DNA from: Meandrina meandrites
Taxonomy: Eukaryota; Cnidaria; Anthozoa; Scleractinia; Meandrinidae
NCBI GenBank assembly: GCA_963693305.1
Contig: OY855915.1
Span: 2,974,495-3,038,494, forward strand
Direction of reading: 5' to 3'
Length of the DNA: 64,000 nt
Shown piece after piece: positions 21,994 to 33,236 of the stretch (position 1 is the stretch's first letter; the number at the start of each line of letters is the position of its first letter). The position numbers and the translations under genes were made by a program. The notes below the pieces were generated by a model that was not told where the DNA came from, did not search any database, and saw nothing but the letters and a program-made list of their open reading frames with translations.

Positions 21994-23129
21994 GCCTTCA
22001 GTCTGTTAACGGAGGATTTCACGCTCTCTAGAGCCGTTACAGTAGTAATCTTTATGCCATAGTGTTTGCTAGCTCTGTGGCATATTTCGTTAGGCTTATC
22101 GGCTCATGTTTGTCGAAAGATTCATAATAGCCTTTAAAAGAATGTTGTAGTATTTAATGTGTATCGGGAAAAAAATAAAAAGTTTAATAGCTTTATTAAA
22201 ACTAAGAATATTTTGGCCTTGCATGCAAAAGTTATATATTTCTAATAGCAAAAAGATAAATAAACTAAAAACCACCGTCGCATTAATTCACGACTTTTCT
22301 TTTTTCACTTCAGTCTATCGTCCCGAGTCTTTCTATGGCTGATTCTTATTGAATATTGACTCGTAAACAAAATGGGTCCCGACCTCATGAAAAAAATAGA
22401 AGACAGGAGAAGGATAGCTTGAGTTGGAAAAATTTGAATCTCAGAATTCAGAAACAAAGTTTGCATAAATCACTTTTATTCTTTTCAACATGTTTCAGCC
22501 CACAAGAATCTGTCATTATACTAAACTGTTTAATTTAGTTGTGGGTGATAGCGGAAGAAAAAATCGTTGTTAGTGTGATGCATTAAAGCTGTGATTTAGC
22601 CATGCCTTAGCCTCCCATAGCCTCTAACTTGGTAGCATCTCGCGGGACGGCCTTCAGCAGCTGTTACGCAATATGAAGGTTGCCCACACCTTAATCTTCT
22701 TGCTTCACTTTCGCTGCACTCTAGAAAATGAATTAAACGGGAAATGTGATTTTAAACGAATGTTGACATCTAAGTATAGTAATCCAATGAAAGAAATTTT
22801 TAATGTTTATATTACATATTAAACTGTTGTAAACGAATGCACATCCCAAATATAAATGTTAAATAGCTTTATTAAAACTAAGAATATATTGGCCTTGTAT
22901 GCAAAAGTTATATATTTCTAATAGTACCACCAAAACTCTCAGACGTTACGTTACAAAAGTAACGTACAAAATCTAAATAACAATTCTTCTGAAAGCGTTA
23001 AACAATCGGCAAACTTACTCAATATACATTTTCGATTATTTCCTTCTTTCATTGACATGCATAAATAAATATCTACATGAAATGACAAATGATACAAATA
23101 GAGCAGAAACTTGTAAAAAAAAACAGCTG
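21994..23129. other. Gene-free; direct repeat at 22173-22244 and 22858-22925
   Basis: A roughly 70-bp unit containing TTTAATAGCTTTATTAAAAC and TTGCATGCAAAAGTTATATA occurs twice, about 680 bases apart, in the same orientation. No coding sequence is supported. Confidence 0.6.
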
Positions 23130-23265
23130 GCATAAAGCTGACCAGTTTTATATTTCCAAAGCGTGGAGGGTACGAATTTGGGCCAGCGAGCATAAGGACA
23201 TCCTTGTGAAAGGAAGAAGAATTTGAGTCTAGGACCCACTAAGCTACGCCGCCCCCTTAAAAAAG
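23130..23265 (-). mobile_element. tRNA-derived SINE, family A, minus strand, degenerate
   Basis: Reverse-complemented it reads GGCGGCGTAGCTTAGTGGG, an internal GCTGGCCCAAATTCG, CTCCACGCTTTGGAAATA and ACTGGTCAGC, in the order of the copy at 56965-57240. Strongly diverged. Confidence 0.4.
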
Positions 23266-23400
23266 GGAGCTCCTCAGTCAAAGTGTTACGTTACGTCACT
23301 GGTTATCGAATGATAAAAGGTAATGCTACTCCCGAGCCCTAGATGGGATTCCATTCAAGTACAGGCCCCTCTACTGCCCTTGCTTTTTGTCGGCCAATTC

Positions 23401-23540
23401 TAATAATAATAATAATAATAATAATAATAGTAAGAAAAATAACTTTATTTGAGTGTGCTATCTTCCAGCTGGCCATAGGGCCTACTAATCGGAGACACTA
23501 GCAGAGGCATTATGGGTTAGTAAGCGTACAGTATCGATTG
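23401..23540 (-). mobile_element. Short LINE-like 3' end with (TTA)n tail
   Basis: A (TAA)n run at 23401-23429 adjoins AATAACTTTATTTGAGTGTG. On the minus strand this is AAATAAAGTTATT plus a (TTA)n tail, the arrangement seen at 4062 and 59410. No coding remnant. Confidence 0.4.
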
Positions 23541-23906
23541 TTGCGATTAGAAACTGGAAAACAGAGAATTACGTTATTTAGAGTGCTGTAAGGTAGCCAA
23601 TAAATATAATTCTGATCTCAAGATCTACAAAAGACGTCGTGGACCACAACGGGTGTCAAAGGTGACCGAAATTGGGGGTTCGAAAGTCTGGAGCATTAGA
23701 TCCGAGGGCTCCATCGCGTAACTCATTTAGTCACCACACCTCCCTAAAACCCACAAAAGATTAATTTTAATGTTCTAACAGGAGCTCGGCTGAAATTACC
23801 CTTGATTGCAAAGGTAAATTTAGTGAACGTCAGATAGATAAAACATAGAACAACATTTTATCAGTTGTTATAAAATTAAAATAATACAATGTTACGCGTT
23901 CCTTAC

Positions 23907-24044
23907 TGCAAATACTCCACCGGCGAATACTGTAGCTGCTATCCCATGCACACCATGGCCTATCATATTTGGCATAAGTACAGGTGCTGTAACTCCTGCC
24001 TCCATACCGGAAAGGAAACGTGCAATGACTTTGAGACCCGATCA
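23907..24044 (-). CDS. Fibronectin type II domain exon
   Basis: A 138-base minus-strand exon bounded by a good acceptor (TTTCTTTTGCAG before 24044) and donor (GTAAGG from 23906). It is open in one frame, phase 1 at both ends, as is usual for shuffled extracellular modules. The translation carries the FN2 pattern: CTFPFRYGGRSYSTCT, then a WCAWD segment and a final Cys after RRWSI. The four cysteines and the aromatic core are in place. FN2 modules bind collagen or glycans in secreted or surface proteins such as matrix metalloproteinases and mannose-receptor relatives. No neighbouring exon could be assigned, so the host gene is unknown and the exon could be an orphan. Confidence 0.65.
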
Positions 24045-24138
24045 CTGCAAAAGAAATGGCTTGAACTTTGATTTCTAATTCTTTGAAATAAGAAGTGTCT
24101 GAACAATAGGAGAAGATTCCTCAAACCTTCCTCTTACG

Positions 24139-24315
24139 TGTTGCTTAGTTTGAAAGCTGTGCGATGGGATTTTCTGATCGAAAATCGCCTCGGCGCTGGA
24201 GCTGTTCAAATTTGGAGCTGTTGGAGTTTCCACCCTTTCATTATAATTATATGTGTAGTAAGCAGGGAACGCAAAATCCTTCAAACCGCTCAAATTCGCA
24301 ATTTCGAGCCAAAAG
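24139..24315 (-). other. Possible exon upstream of the FN2 exon (weak)
   Basis: An open minus-strand stretch between an acceptor-like TTATCTTACCAG and a donor-like GTAAGAG. Its end phase (0) does not fit the phase-1 FN2 exon, and the sequence shows no known domain. Listed only because of the paired splice signals. Confidence 0.12.
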
Positions 24316-24894
24316 AACCACACCACAAAACTGGTAAGATAAACTTACGTTTATTTAGCATGTATTTGTTTATATTTTACGTTATTACACGCAATTCTGC
24401 GATCCTATACATTTGCTATAGAAATGCTAATGCACACAAAAATGCTAATGTGCACACAAACAGTTTTTCTGGGCTCCCTAGCTGTGGTGCTAGATACAAA
24501 AATATAAAATAATTTTGTTTAAAGCAAGCTAATCTCAGAATCATCAAGTTCACTGCAAGAAGTAAACAGCAAGGACTTCTGGTAACAAACGTTAATGAAC
24601 TGCTAATTAATAAAGATATTTATGTATCGGCTGTTTTTCATCCTGTGTATGCATTCGGCCGCGTTTGTTGTACATGGACATGCCTCTCCAGTTGAAGTCA
24701 AGACCCGTGCGTTAACCATGAGTTTATTTTCTTTTGCCATCATCAAACTAAAAAAAAAAGAGCTTTCCCGATGTTTGATAATGCCCTGGCACAGATCAGA
24801 TAAAAACCACAATAAATACCTGGTAACCGTACTAAGGGTCATCTAATGTACCAAGTATTATTTATCATATGCATTAAAGATATTTCAACAGTAA

Positions 24895-25136
24895 AGGTGG
24901 TGGCAAACGAGGACACAATGTTGCGGACACATTGTCGCGGACACAAATGTTTCCCTGTTTGCCCGCGCGGGCAACATTTGTTGCGGACACAAAATTTGTG
25001 TCCGAGACACAAAATGTTTCTGATTTCTTTCAGAAACATTTTTCGTCCGCAACAAATGTTTCCCCGTTTGCTCGCCCAAGAAAACATCATGAGCAACAAT
25101 GTGTCCGCCACAATGTGTCCTCGTTTGCCACCACCT
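24895..25136. mobile_element. 242-bp almost fully palindromic MITE, TAA target duplication
   Basis: Both ends carry AGGTGGTGGCAAACGAGGAC in inverted orientation and the inverted similarity extends for about 45 bases. Internal TGTTGCGGACACA units occur in both orientations. TAA flanks both sides (24892-24894 and 25137-25139). The open frames crossing it are artefacts of the repeats. Confidence 0.8.
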
Positions 25137-25296
25137 TAAAAAGGAGTAATGGCATTATTATTCAAATCTTTGCCATAAATTGCGGTATATTCACAAAAAC
25201 ACCTCACAAACATTCATTTATTCCCTCGTCGTTTTTGAAGTTTTCAGTACCTGTACCATTTAAAATAAGTAAGGCTTCCACCAAAATAATAAACTT

Positions 25297-25565
25297 ATTG
25301 TCGGAGGTGATTTTGACGCTCCCCTTAACTTTGATTTAGATAGCAGTAGCAACATAATTTGGTGGAAAAATAAAAAAAGATTCATAGTCTTATCCTAGAC
25401 ATAGGTTTGGTTGATATCAGGAGAATAAGGTATGCCAATGAGGAAGTTTTTTTCTATAATTATGGAGACAAAAAAAAAACACTTTTTCAGATTATTGACT
25501 TAAAAGTGGTTGCCTCAAGTAATATTTTCCCATTGATAAAAACAGACCACTTAGCTTAGCTAATA
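25297..25565 (+). pseudogene. LINE apurinic-type endonuclease remnant
   Basis: The translation gives IVGGDFDAPL (the GGDFN motif), then after one frameshift LDIGLVDIRRIR and finally IKTDH (the SDH motif). Their order and spacing are those of the C-terminal half of APE-type endonucleases in non-LTR retrotransposons. It is broken by a frameshift and stops and is a dead fragment. Confidence 0.5.
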
Positions 25566-26753
25566 CATTACAAATCAACAGGACAGAAAATCAACCTTCT
25601 AGACTGATAACAGGTCTGCTAGATGACAATGAATAGTAGATTTTATAAAACGGTTTATTTTCAGAATGGCTAGAAGGAGAAGTATATAGAAAGTGTTTTC
25701 TGTAAGATCCAGTGAAATGCCCTAAATGAAAAATTCGACAAATTTCAATCTATACACTTTTGAAAGTTAATGCACGGCAGAATTTGAACAACATCACATA
25801 GCTCGTAATAACTCAATCGAAATATGAATCCCTGTACGATTACAAAATTCCTTGTTTTTTTTTTATATAGGGTTCAATGCGTGACATAATTAAAGTAAAT
25901 TTAACATCAATTTGAACGAAAGATGATAAGGCGTCACTTCTATACATCAAGTTTTACAATGCTGTATCTTTTTTGGCGTATGCAAAACAGGAGTTAAGGG
26001 GTTAAAAGGGGAGTTTGAGGCGGTGGGTAGGTCGGTCAGATATAAACAAAAGGTGTTGACAGATGGTTGGCAGACGCGACTCTCAGTTGGACATTACGGT
26101 TTATAAAGACCCGTGACAGATCACTGTACTTTGCGCGCTTATGTGTTTGTTTTGATCAAGTACTTGGCTGTATGTGATGATAATTTGAAAATCGATTGTG
26201 AACATATGCTGCTTTTATTTAGTTTTAAATCAGGTGTATGATGTTTCTGCCCTATAGAAAAACCAACAGAATGTTGCGTGTGACGGTCGAAGCGAAATTC
26301 GCTTAATTTTTTACAACAATCGAAGAAGGCAACATCAAACTTATCATGCTCAAAGATATTGCTGACGGATTACCATTCCCATGTATATAAGTTGTTATAA
26401 CGGCAACAGCCGCTAGTAGCTATTCGAGGGATCAAAGTTCAAAATTGCATAATAAGAGATGCGCGGATCGATAAAAACGATCATATGTTTTCAAACACGC
26501 ATAGAAAAATACAGAGAAGAAAACAACTTGCCTCCAAAGTTATCCAGATGTACACGCAATCGAATTCCACCAAAAATTCGTTCCACCTCGCTTTGTATTT
26601 TTAGGTTTTAAATATTTCGTTTTTTTTTGTAACCGTCACTTCTGAAGATGCGTGCTGTAGCATGCGAAACGTCAAGTAAATTTTAGATTATTTTTCAAAC
26701 CATGCGTAGTTCATGTGTTATGTTTGTTGCCGCTGTTTGCATTTTATTTCTCG
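25566..26753. other. No gene seen; retroelement-like tail near 26630-26700
   Basis: CTGAAGATG, GCATGCGAAACGTCAAGT near 26640-26680 resembles 3' parts of retroelements. No supported coding frame. Confidence 0.25.
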
Positions 26754-26885
26754 TTAATGATCAGCATGTTAAGATGCGGTTTCAGAGCCACCTTAAATTT
26801 TCGGAAATGTAAGGTGGCTCTGAAACCTCTAGATAGAATTGTTTTAACTTTGTAAAAAGCTGCATCTTAACATGCTGATCATTAA
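26754..26885. repeat. Two-level hairpin, 132 bp
   Basis: The outer arms 26754-26777 (TTAATGATCAGCATGTTAAG...) and 26862-26885 are exact reverse complements. The inner arms 26778-26795 (GGTTTCAGAGCCACCTTA) and 26810-26827 are also exact. A foldback element with a hairpin inside a hairpin; noncoding. Confidence 0.9.
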
Positions 26886-27429
26886 TCAATAATAAAAAAT
26901 GGGGGTCACCGCGCTCGTGTTTGAGTTATAAGCACTTAAATGCAAAATTAAGGGTGTTTTTAACACGCTAAACTGTTGCTATGGTAACCAATGACGTCAT
27001 AAAAATGGCTTCAACTTGTTTAGTGATGATCGGACGTTTGTTTGATGTCCTTATTGTAGTAGCAACTGGTGACAATTTGTAGTACTGACCCAACAAAGTT
27101 TATTAGCTGGAAAGTGCTGGAAACCATTGTGAGCCTCGTTAAGTGTACAGCCAAGTGGGCATCTTTCTTCTTCTAGGTCTCTTTGATGACAAATTCATCC
27201 GTGATAACGATTGGAGTTTTCAATGCAGTTTCTTATCAACTACTGCCTCGATACTGCCATTCGCTGAAATGGTAATGCTTTTCGTCCAATAGAAATAGGC
27301 GTTAAAACAAAACTGGTGCCCAGGCCCATCACGAAAACACGCGTGGAACACCTGAAGGGTAAAACTGTTTACAATCGAAGTGGGTGACAACAAAACGACA
27401 GACGTTAGCTCACACTTTTAGATCAACAT
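26886..27429. other. No gene seen
   Basis: Contains GGGGGTCACCGCGCTCG and a TGACGTCA site near 26992. No supported coding frame. Confidence 0.25.
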
Positions 27430-28250
27430 TGGGGCTCTTTATTCGTGCGTGAAAACCAATCCTTAGAGGCCACCGAAGACTTTAAATAAAAGGTCCACTT
27501 GTGTGTTTGTTATTCCCGTTTACACAAACGCAAGCGAAGGGCAAGAAATAGGAATCATGTTCTACACATTTGCCTGCGTCGCCCCACCTAACATGAAGAG
27601 ATCTTATGCCTATGTTAATGCTTGGGCTCGATTTATGTCAACTAGACAAAATAGTCACGGATTCACTCACCAATTAGTTCAGTTTTTTCACTGTAACTTG
27701 CGTGCCTGCTATCAATCTTTGTCCAACCACTGCTGTTCAAATAGCCTCGCTCGTTCCTCCAATTAACACACCTCCAAAGTGATGGGAGTTAGAATTGAGT
27801 GATGTGCAAGTTGTGCAAATTATGCAAATACCATCCTTCAAGGACCGTATTTGCATAATTTTGCAGTTGCAGATTTTATGTTGACAAGACCGACTGAATA
27901 TAAATGGCCAGATCCTGAAGGGCAACTTGAATATTCGGTGTTAAAAGTTAGAGGTTTTGCCACTTCATTAGCAATGTGTCATCTTGAACTGGTATTAATC
28001 AGTATTAATGCTGTTTCGTGCCGGAGCAATAAAACGTTGCTTTAGAAACTGAAGTCACAGAGAAAGGTGAAAAGTAACGCTAGGATTTTGGGAAGCGGTT
28101 AGCTAAGTCACGATATTTCAGGTCCCTCTTCTTATGTAAACAAATTAGGAAACCTCAAAATAATAGTTTACTAAGATAGAGAAATGTCAAAGAAGTAAAA
28201 ATAAACCAAAAAGGAACAAGGATGGTTAAGATGGGCAAGATTAAATGGGC
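27430..28250. repeat. Old segmental duplication, copy 2
   Basis: Compact version of 18841-20850; it lacks the TTAA-flanked insertion. See that entry for the shared blocks. Confidence 0.6.
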
Positions 28251-29552
28251 TCTGTAACGGTTTGATTTGTCTACGCAAGTTAAGGTTATATCTTCATCAA
28301 TAGATGTTATGTTTTTCGTGGGTTAAGTTGCCTACCAATAATTTCAGAAAATTTTAGGCCAAAAATCCGCGAAATCCCCGTGCCATTTCTCCTTTAAGAC
28401 GATTTATCAACGACAAACTTGAAACAATTGACCAACTTTTTCAATTTGCGTCGTCTGTACCACTGTCACGAGTATAACTTCAAAAATTCAACAGCCCAAA
28501 AACATGTTTACACCATTGAAAACCAATTGACAGTGGTCAAGTTTTCTTAAAATTACTATACTAGTGTACTGAAGCTAAATATAGAGTGATATCACTGTGA
28601 TACCATCGGGAGCTTTTGATCCCAACTTGAAAAAGTCAGCCTGACTTTTTCAAGTTCTGTCCATGTGGTTTGGAAAAATTGATGAAAACTATTTACGGTC
28701 ACTTTAATTTGAAGCAGCGTGAACTTTTTCTTTCTTTACATTACACAAAACGTGTCAATTTAGTTCAGGTTCCGCTGGTTTTCACAAAGTGTTGCTTTTT
28801 AACTCCTTTTTCACATATTAATTACGGTAAGTTCCGTTTTATACAGTAATTTAGAGATGTATTGTTTTATCTTCACTCGACTTCTCCACTCCGTAATTAA
28901 ATTTGATGAAAATGTACACTGCATGAAAAAGAAAAACGTTAAATACCGTTTTTCCTTATTTCCGGTCATTTGTTCTTGCCGATAACTCGAACTCCCGATG
29001 ACTCGAACCTTTTTCAATTTCCCTTGAAGGTTCGAGTTATCGGGAGTCGACTGCAGTTTGTTCGCATCTTAGAGTGCGAATTTATGCCTTTTTTGTTGTC
29101 GAAAGATTATTTTGTTGATCAGTGAGAGCACCTTTATAATCCAAGCATAGTTTACACAAAAACGTAAACGACCTCTCGTGATACTGCCCCTTTACGAGAA
29201 GGGCTTTATCGTCTGCATAGTCAAGATCCTCTAGGACATGTGATCAGTGAACCTTCATCTCAGACCTCTTCGTTGCGTTGCTGGTGTTCTTCTTTATCTT
29301 TATCCAGTCGATGATGTTGTTGAAGAAAAAGCCTGATGTAACGCAGTCCTGCCAAAGTGATATGGGAAACCGGAAAACTACATTTTTAGCTTTTTGATTA
29401 GCCCTCCTTGTCAAAGAAATTAATACGATCCATCAGTTTCAGGACCGGTGTGCTTGTGCTTAGATAAACAAAGTTAACTTGGTTGAGATTTTATTCCAGT
29501 TAATTGAAACTTCGCGTCTCTATGACCACGGGCTTGACAATAGTCTGGGAGC
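28251..29552. other. Gene-free; two hairpins
   Basis: Exact 15-bp arms (AACTTGAAAAAGTCA) at 28624-28638 and 28642-28656. A second inverted pair at about 28991-29047 (ACTCCCGATGACTCGAACC against GGTTCGAGTTATCGGGAGT) ends in GTCGACTGCAG, resembling pogo/Tigger-type ends. No coding sequence. Confidence 0.55.
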
Positions 29553-29745
29553 TGGGATAGCGCAGAGGTGAGATCGAGAGCAATGACTTCCCACCAGTGT
29601 GGCCTGGGTTCGATTCCCGGATCCGGCGTCAAATGTGGGTTGAGTTTGTTATCGGTTCTTCTCCCTGCTCCGAGGGTTTTTCTCCGGGGTCTCCGGTTTT
29701 CCTCCCTTCACAAAAATCAAACACTTAATTTTTTTCAGGAATTCG
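29553..29745 (+). mobile_element. tRNA-derived SINE, family C
   Basis: A degenerate tRNA-like head (TAGCGCAGAGGTGAGA, B box GGGTTCGATTCCCGG) followed by GTCAAATGTGGGTTGAGTTT, CCTGCTCCGAGGGTTTTTC and CCGGTTTTCC. This body is familiar from anthozoan genomes (recalled, not searched). Confidence 0.65.
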
Positions 29746-30210
29746 AGGGCCACAGGTTTGTTAGTCGCTGGACTGTTACGTGTTATTTTATTTTTATTTT
29801 AACCATCACTTGATTAAGCGCGTTTATAAACTAACGGATTCTAAGCTTTGGAAAATCGTTTACTTTCTACGATGCAGGTGGCTAACAGTTTAAGAAAAGG
29901 CGACTAGTGGTTACAACACATGAGTTAATGATATGTATGTAGGTTAATAAGGCTAAAAGAATGAAATCTAAGAGAAATATTCAGTTCTAAGACGTATATA
30001 TTTATTCTACGTTTCGTCCGTCACAGAAGGAAACGTGTTCCGCCTCAGATATATCCGTCCATTTATACCTACTCTCTAAAACGACTGGAAAAAGCGGACA
30101 GAAAACTCCCCAATGTAGACGGACATCTGTCTTGAATTCACATTGGACGGTTCTCTTTGTTTGGTACACGGGAAGAAGACTGGCACTAGAAATTCGGCAA
30201 TTGCTGCTGG

Positions 30211-30546
30211 GTCGTGACAAGAACGGATACTCCAAAATCAGAAATCCGCTGGGAAACTGGAACCCAAGCACTCCAGTGTGCTTGCGGTTTGTTCTACTAC
30301 GGCTTACTTGCGGTTAGTTCCACTCTGGTTTGCTTGCGGTTAGCTCCACTCAAGTTTCCTTGCGGCTAGTTCCATTCCGTTTTGCGTGCGGTTAGTTCCA
30401 GTTCATTTTGCCTCACTTCCGGTTAGTTCCACTCTGGTTTGCTTGCGGGAAGCCTTCATTTCGTAGTAAGGGTAGCGCAATATGCAGAAATGGTTTCCAG
30501 TTTCCCAGCGGATTCTTAATATTGGAGTATCCATTCTAGTCATGAC
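30211..30546. mobile_element. Foldback element with a 26-bp minisatellite in its loop
   Basis: The arms, about 30211-30263 and 30493-30546 (GGATACTCC, then AATCCGCTGGGAAACTGGAA), are inverted with few differences. Between them, 30282-30445 contains about six imperfect units of GCTTGCGGTTAGTTCCACTC. Noncoding. Confidence 0.75.
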
Positions 30547-30747
30547 CATTACTGCTGAGATACAATAGTAACCTGGCTTCTTACTCGTCTTAGTTTCTTA
30601 ACTCTTGAAGTCATTTGCCTCAAAATAAAAACTCTAATGGGGCCATAAAACAAGAATGAAGGCAAATCAAACTTGTTCTCTTGACTTATAAGTAATTATG
30701 TTTCCAGGATAATAGCGAACAGGTTTCTGAGACGATAATCGAGAAAA

Positions 30748-30966
30748 GCCAATCCGCTTTGTTTTGTTTTTCATTTTAAAATAAAAAATAGTGATATAAA
30801 TAAGGAACAACGTTTCGCAGCCCTTTATTTTACAATCATATTCATAATAGCCACTGCCAATCCATTTTGTTTTGTTTTTCATTTTAAAATAAAAAAAAAT
30901 AGCGATATAAAAAGGAACAACGTTTCGCTGCCCTTTATTTTACAATCATATTCATAATAGCCACTG
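30748..30966. repeat. Tandem duplication, two units of about 108 bp
   Basis: Units 30748-30855 and 30856-30966 both run GCCAATCC, TTTGTTTTGTTTTTCATTTT, GGAACAACGTTTCGC and CATATTCATAATAGCCACTG with only a few differences. Noncoding. Confidence 0.9.
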
Positions 30967-31255
30967 ACATTGACACATTAAGACGGAATCCACCAGGAAG
31001 TCGAGTAATATTTATTTAAGTTGGACAAAAATCGAGTACCAGAATAATTTAAATCCTATTGCGTTATTTTCTACCCTAAATAAAAGGTAAAGATGTAAGT
31101 AATTATCACTGATAACACCAACAACAATTTCTAATCAGAGTCTTAGAAAATGAATTTCAAAGTTCACAAGCTACAGGGAAATTCTCACGTGCAGCCATTT
31201 TGTAAAATCGTCTTTAAGCGATTCAGTGAAATTTCAAAATTTGTTTTTGGTGTTT
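30967..31255. other. No gene seen
   Basis: AT-rich sequence without supported features. Confidence 0.25.
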
Positions 31256-32810
31256 CAGGGGTGGATCCAGGATTTTAGATGAGTGATTTGCACCAACTTA
31301 ACTAAAGGGGGGGGGGGGGGGGGGGGGAGGTTGTTGGGGCATGCTTCCTCAAGCACCTCCACAGAAAACATGATTCTGTACAAAAAATCATTCATGTTTC
31401 TTAACCCTTTACAGCCCAAATTATTTTGGAACTCAGTTTAGTACTTAATCTGAGGTCCCCAAAAATATAAAATATTGTCACGCATATGTCACAACAGAAA
31501 TATGTCACGCATATGCTACAACTCAGTAAAGCCTTGCGTAAATATTTAACTTGTTTCCTATATGTAAATCCATTAAAATAACCCGTAAAATGATTTGTAC
31601 GGTTTATACTATGTATAAATCAATTTTCATTTGTAAAACTCCCTGAAGAAGTCCGCGACAGTCGGACGACACGCGTAGGAGAATAAATCAGTTGTTCAAA
31701 ATACCGTTCGCAAAGTGCTGTTCACTAGTTTAGTTTCCAAAAAAATATCTTCTAAAGTCGATACTGGAGGAAGCCACATGAAGAACGGAGCTGGTAAAAT
31801 TATAGTTGCTCCGGGCCAAAGAGAAAATTCGCCATTGCAATCACACAGAAACACTGCTAAATTATGCAACTAACATTTCCCGCTGGCGGACGTCGAAAAT
31901 GTGAGACTGTGGATATAATACTTGTACAATTTGTTTGAGAAGTTTATTCGTATTTCGCCCGCAATGGACCTCAAAAGAAACATACGGTAAACAAAATGCA
32001 CCATCAAGATATTTAGAGCATGCTAGCCAGGGGAATCTTTTCGGCGGTCAGCTCAACACAAAATGACAGTTTGATTCGAATATTCAACTGACGCTGGAAG
32101 TCAAATAGCTCACCTGGTTTCCACACATTCTCTATGAACTTGAGCTTGTCCTGGTCCGAATATGTTCTGACTTCCTTGAAAACCAAGCCAACATCGTACT
32201 GAGCCAATCCTCTTTCAAACTGGATCGCCTCGAATCATGGTTATGAATTAAAATCCCTGAAATCCTGTCTTCCGATCGTTACCCAGTGAACTCTTGTCGG
32301 AACATGAACAAACGAAGGACTTTCGGGGAGAGGCTTCCCTTTATATTCGATTGTCACTAGTTTGCACGGTAGTTTGCGGCCTGGATAGCCAATCACAACG
32401 GAGTTTGAGTAGTTCGCAAGACAATGTGAGTGTTTCTGGCCAATCGGAGAGGGTTTTGAGTGATTTGTGAAAGGATCCATACACCCCCCAGTACCACCCA
32501 CTGCGTATATTTTTTTTTCAGTCGTGCCTACGAATTTTTTCGCGTTGATCTGGAAGTATCGACAAAGGACGAAAGCGCGCGAACGGAGACTCGTCGAATT
32601 CGCTCGGGAAGGGCTGGATTTGCTGTTTAATCAATGGAATAACGAGATACGACGCGTTTTTCTTTGTTTTATTTTATAATAAACAATAAAACAAGAAGGA
32701 TAATTGATTTCTTGAACTACATAACGAACCTGAGAAATAAAAAACGCAAATATTTGGAAACATTTGAGTGATTTCTGCAAATCACTTGAACTACTCTGGA
32801 TCCACCCCTG
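31256..32810. mobile_element. hAT-like DNA transposon remnant, 1.56 kb
   Basis: CAGGGGTGGATCCAG at the left and CTGGATCCACCCCTG at the right are perfect inverted ends of the hAT type, with GTGATTTGCA subterminal repeats on both sides. A clean 8-bp target duplication is not visible. Two minus-strand frames inside (32013-32207 and 32241-32501) look like broken protein sequence, for example DVGLVFKEVRTYSDQDKL. A poly-G run lies at about 31305-31327. Confidence 0.65.
32013..32501 (-). pseudogene. Broken ORFs inside the hAT-like element
   Basis: 32501-32241 and 32207-32013 are two open minus-strand stretches separated by a stop and a frame change. The second contains a DxGLxxxxxxxSDxDKLKF pattern followed by Trp-Lys-Pro, reminiscent of the N-terminal region of hAT/ZMYM-type proteins. 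No catalytic domain is present. Weak assignment. Confidence 0.3.
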
Positions 32811-33012
32811 TTTTGGTACATAATTTTGTCCAACAACTACTCGAAGTTCCGTCTTAACACTGAACTTGAAGTTGCTGTCACGAAGGCAGCGAAACGTTGT
32901 TCCATATTTATATTGCTAGTTTTTTTTACATGTATAACAAAAACATCTTTAATTCGTGTTTTTTTTCCTCTTTACTTTTTACTTACATTTCGTACACAAG
33001 AGAAGAGAAATA

Positions 33013-33236
33013 TTAAACACTAAAATCCATGGGTTTTGCTTGGAGTTGTTTTGCCAGTGACGTGAGAATATCGAGGACATGTTGGTCTAGCAGGTGGAAT
33101 TTACAATAGCAGTTAACCTTTCCAACAGGTTCAGTGATAACAAAAAGCATTTTGGGGGAAATAGCTTGAAAGCGAAAAGTTTGATAATAGTCCAGTGTCA
33201 TCCCACGCCAAGTATCGTACAATTCGCCAAATAATC
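33013..33236 (-). CDS. Last exon of an unidentified minus-strand gene
   Basis: A 224-base exon with a strong acceptor (TTTTGTTTTCTTTTAG before 33236), open to a TAA at 33013-33015. It encodes about 74 residues with well-mixed composition and clear helix and strand potential (for example YQTFRFQAISPKMLFVITE and LLDQHVLDILTSLAKQL). There is no membrane helix or signal. It looks like the conserved C-terminus of a cytosolic protein, but I cannot name it. Upstream exons (higher coordinates) were not found before the divergently oriented gene at 34091, so the remaining exons may be missing or diverged. Confidence 0.5.

Noticed and set aside
24139..24315. Solute-carrier-like exon paired with the FN2 exon
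   Set aside because: The first reading of 23907-24044 as a transporter segment starts with a stop codon at the exon edge; the phase-1 FN2 reading is clean, so the transporter idea was dropped.
24846..25339. Cys/Pro/Arg-rich frames that look like a knottin or zinc-ribbon
   Set aside because: They translate the palindromic MITE at 24895-25136; the cysteine periodicity comes from the TGTTGCGGACACA units.
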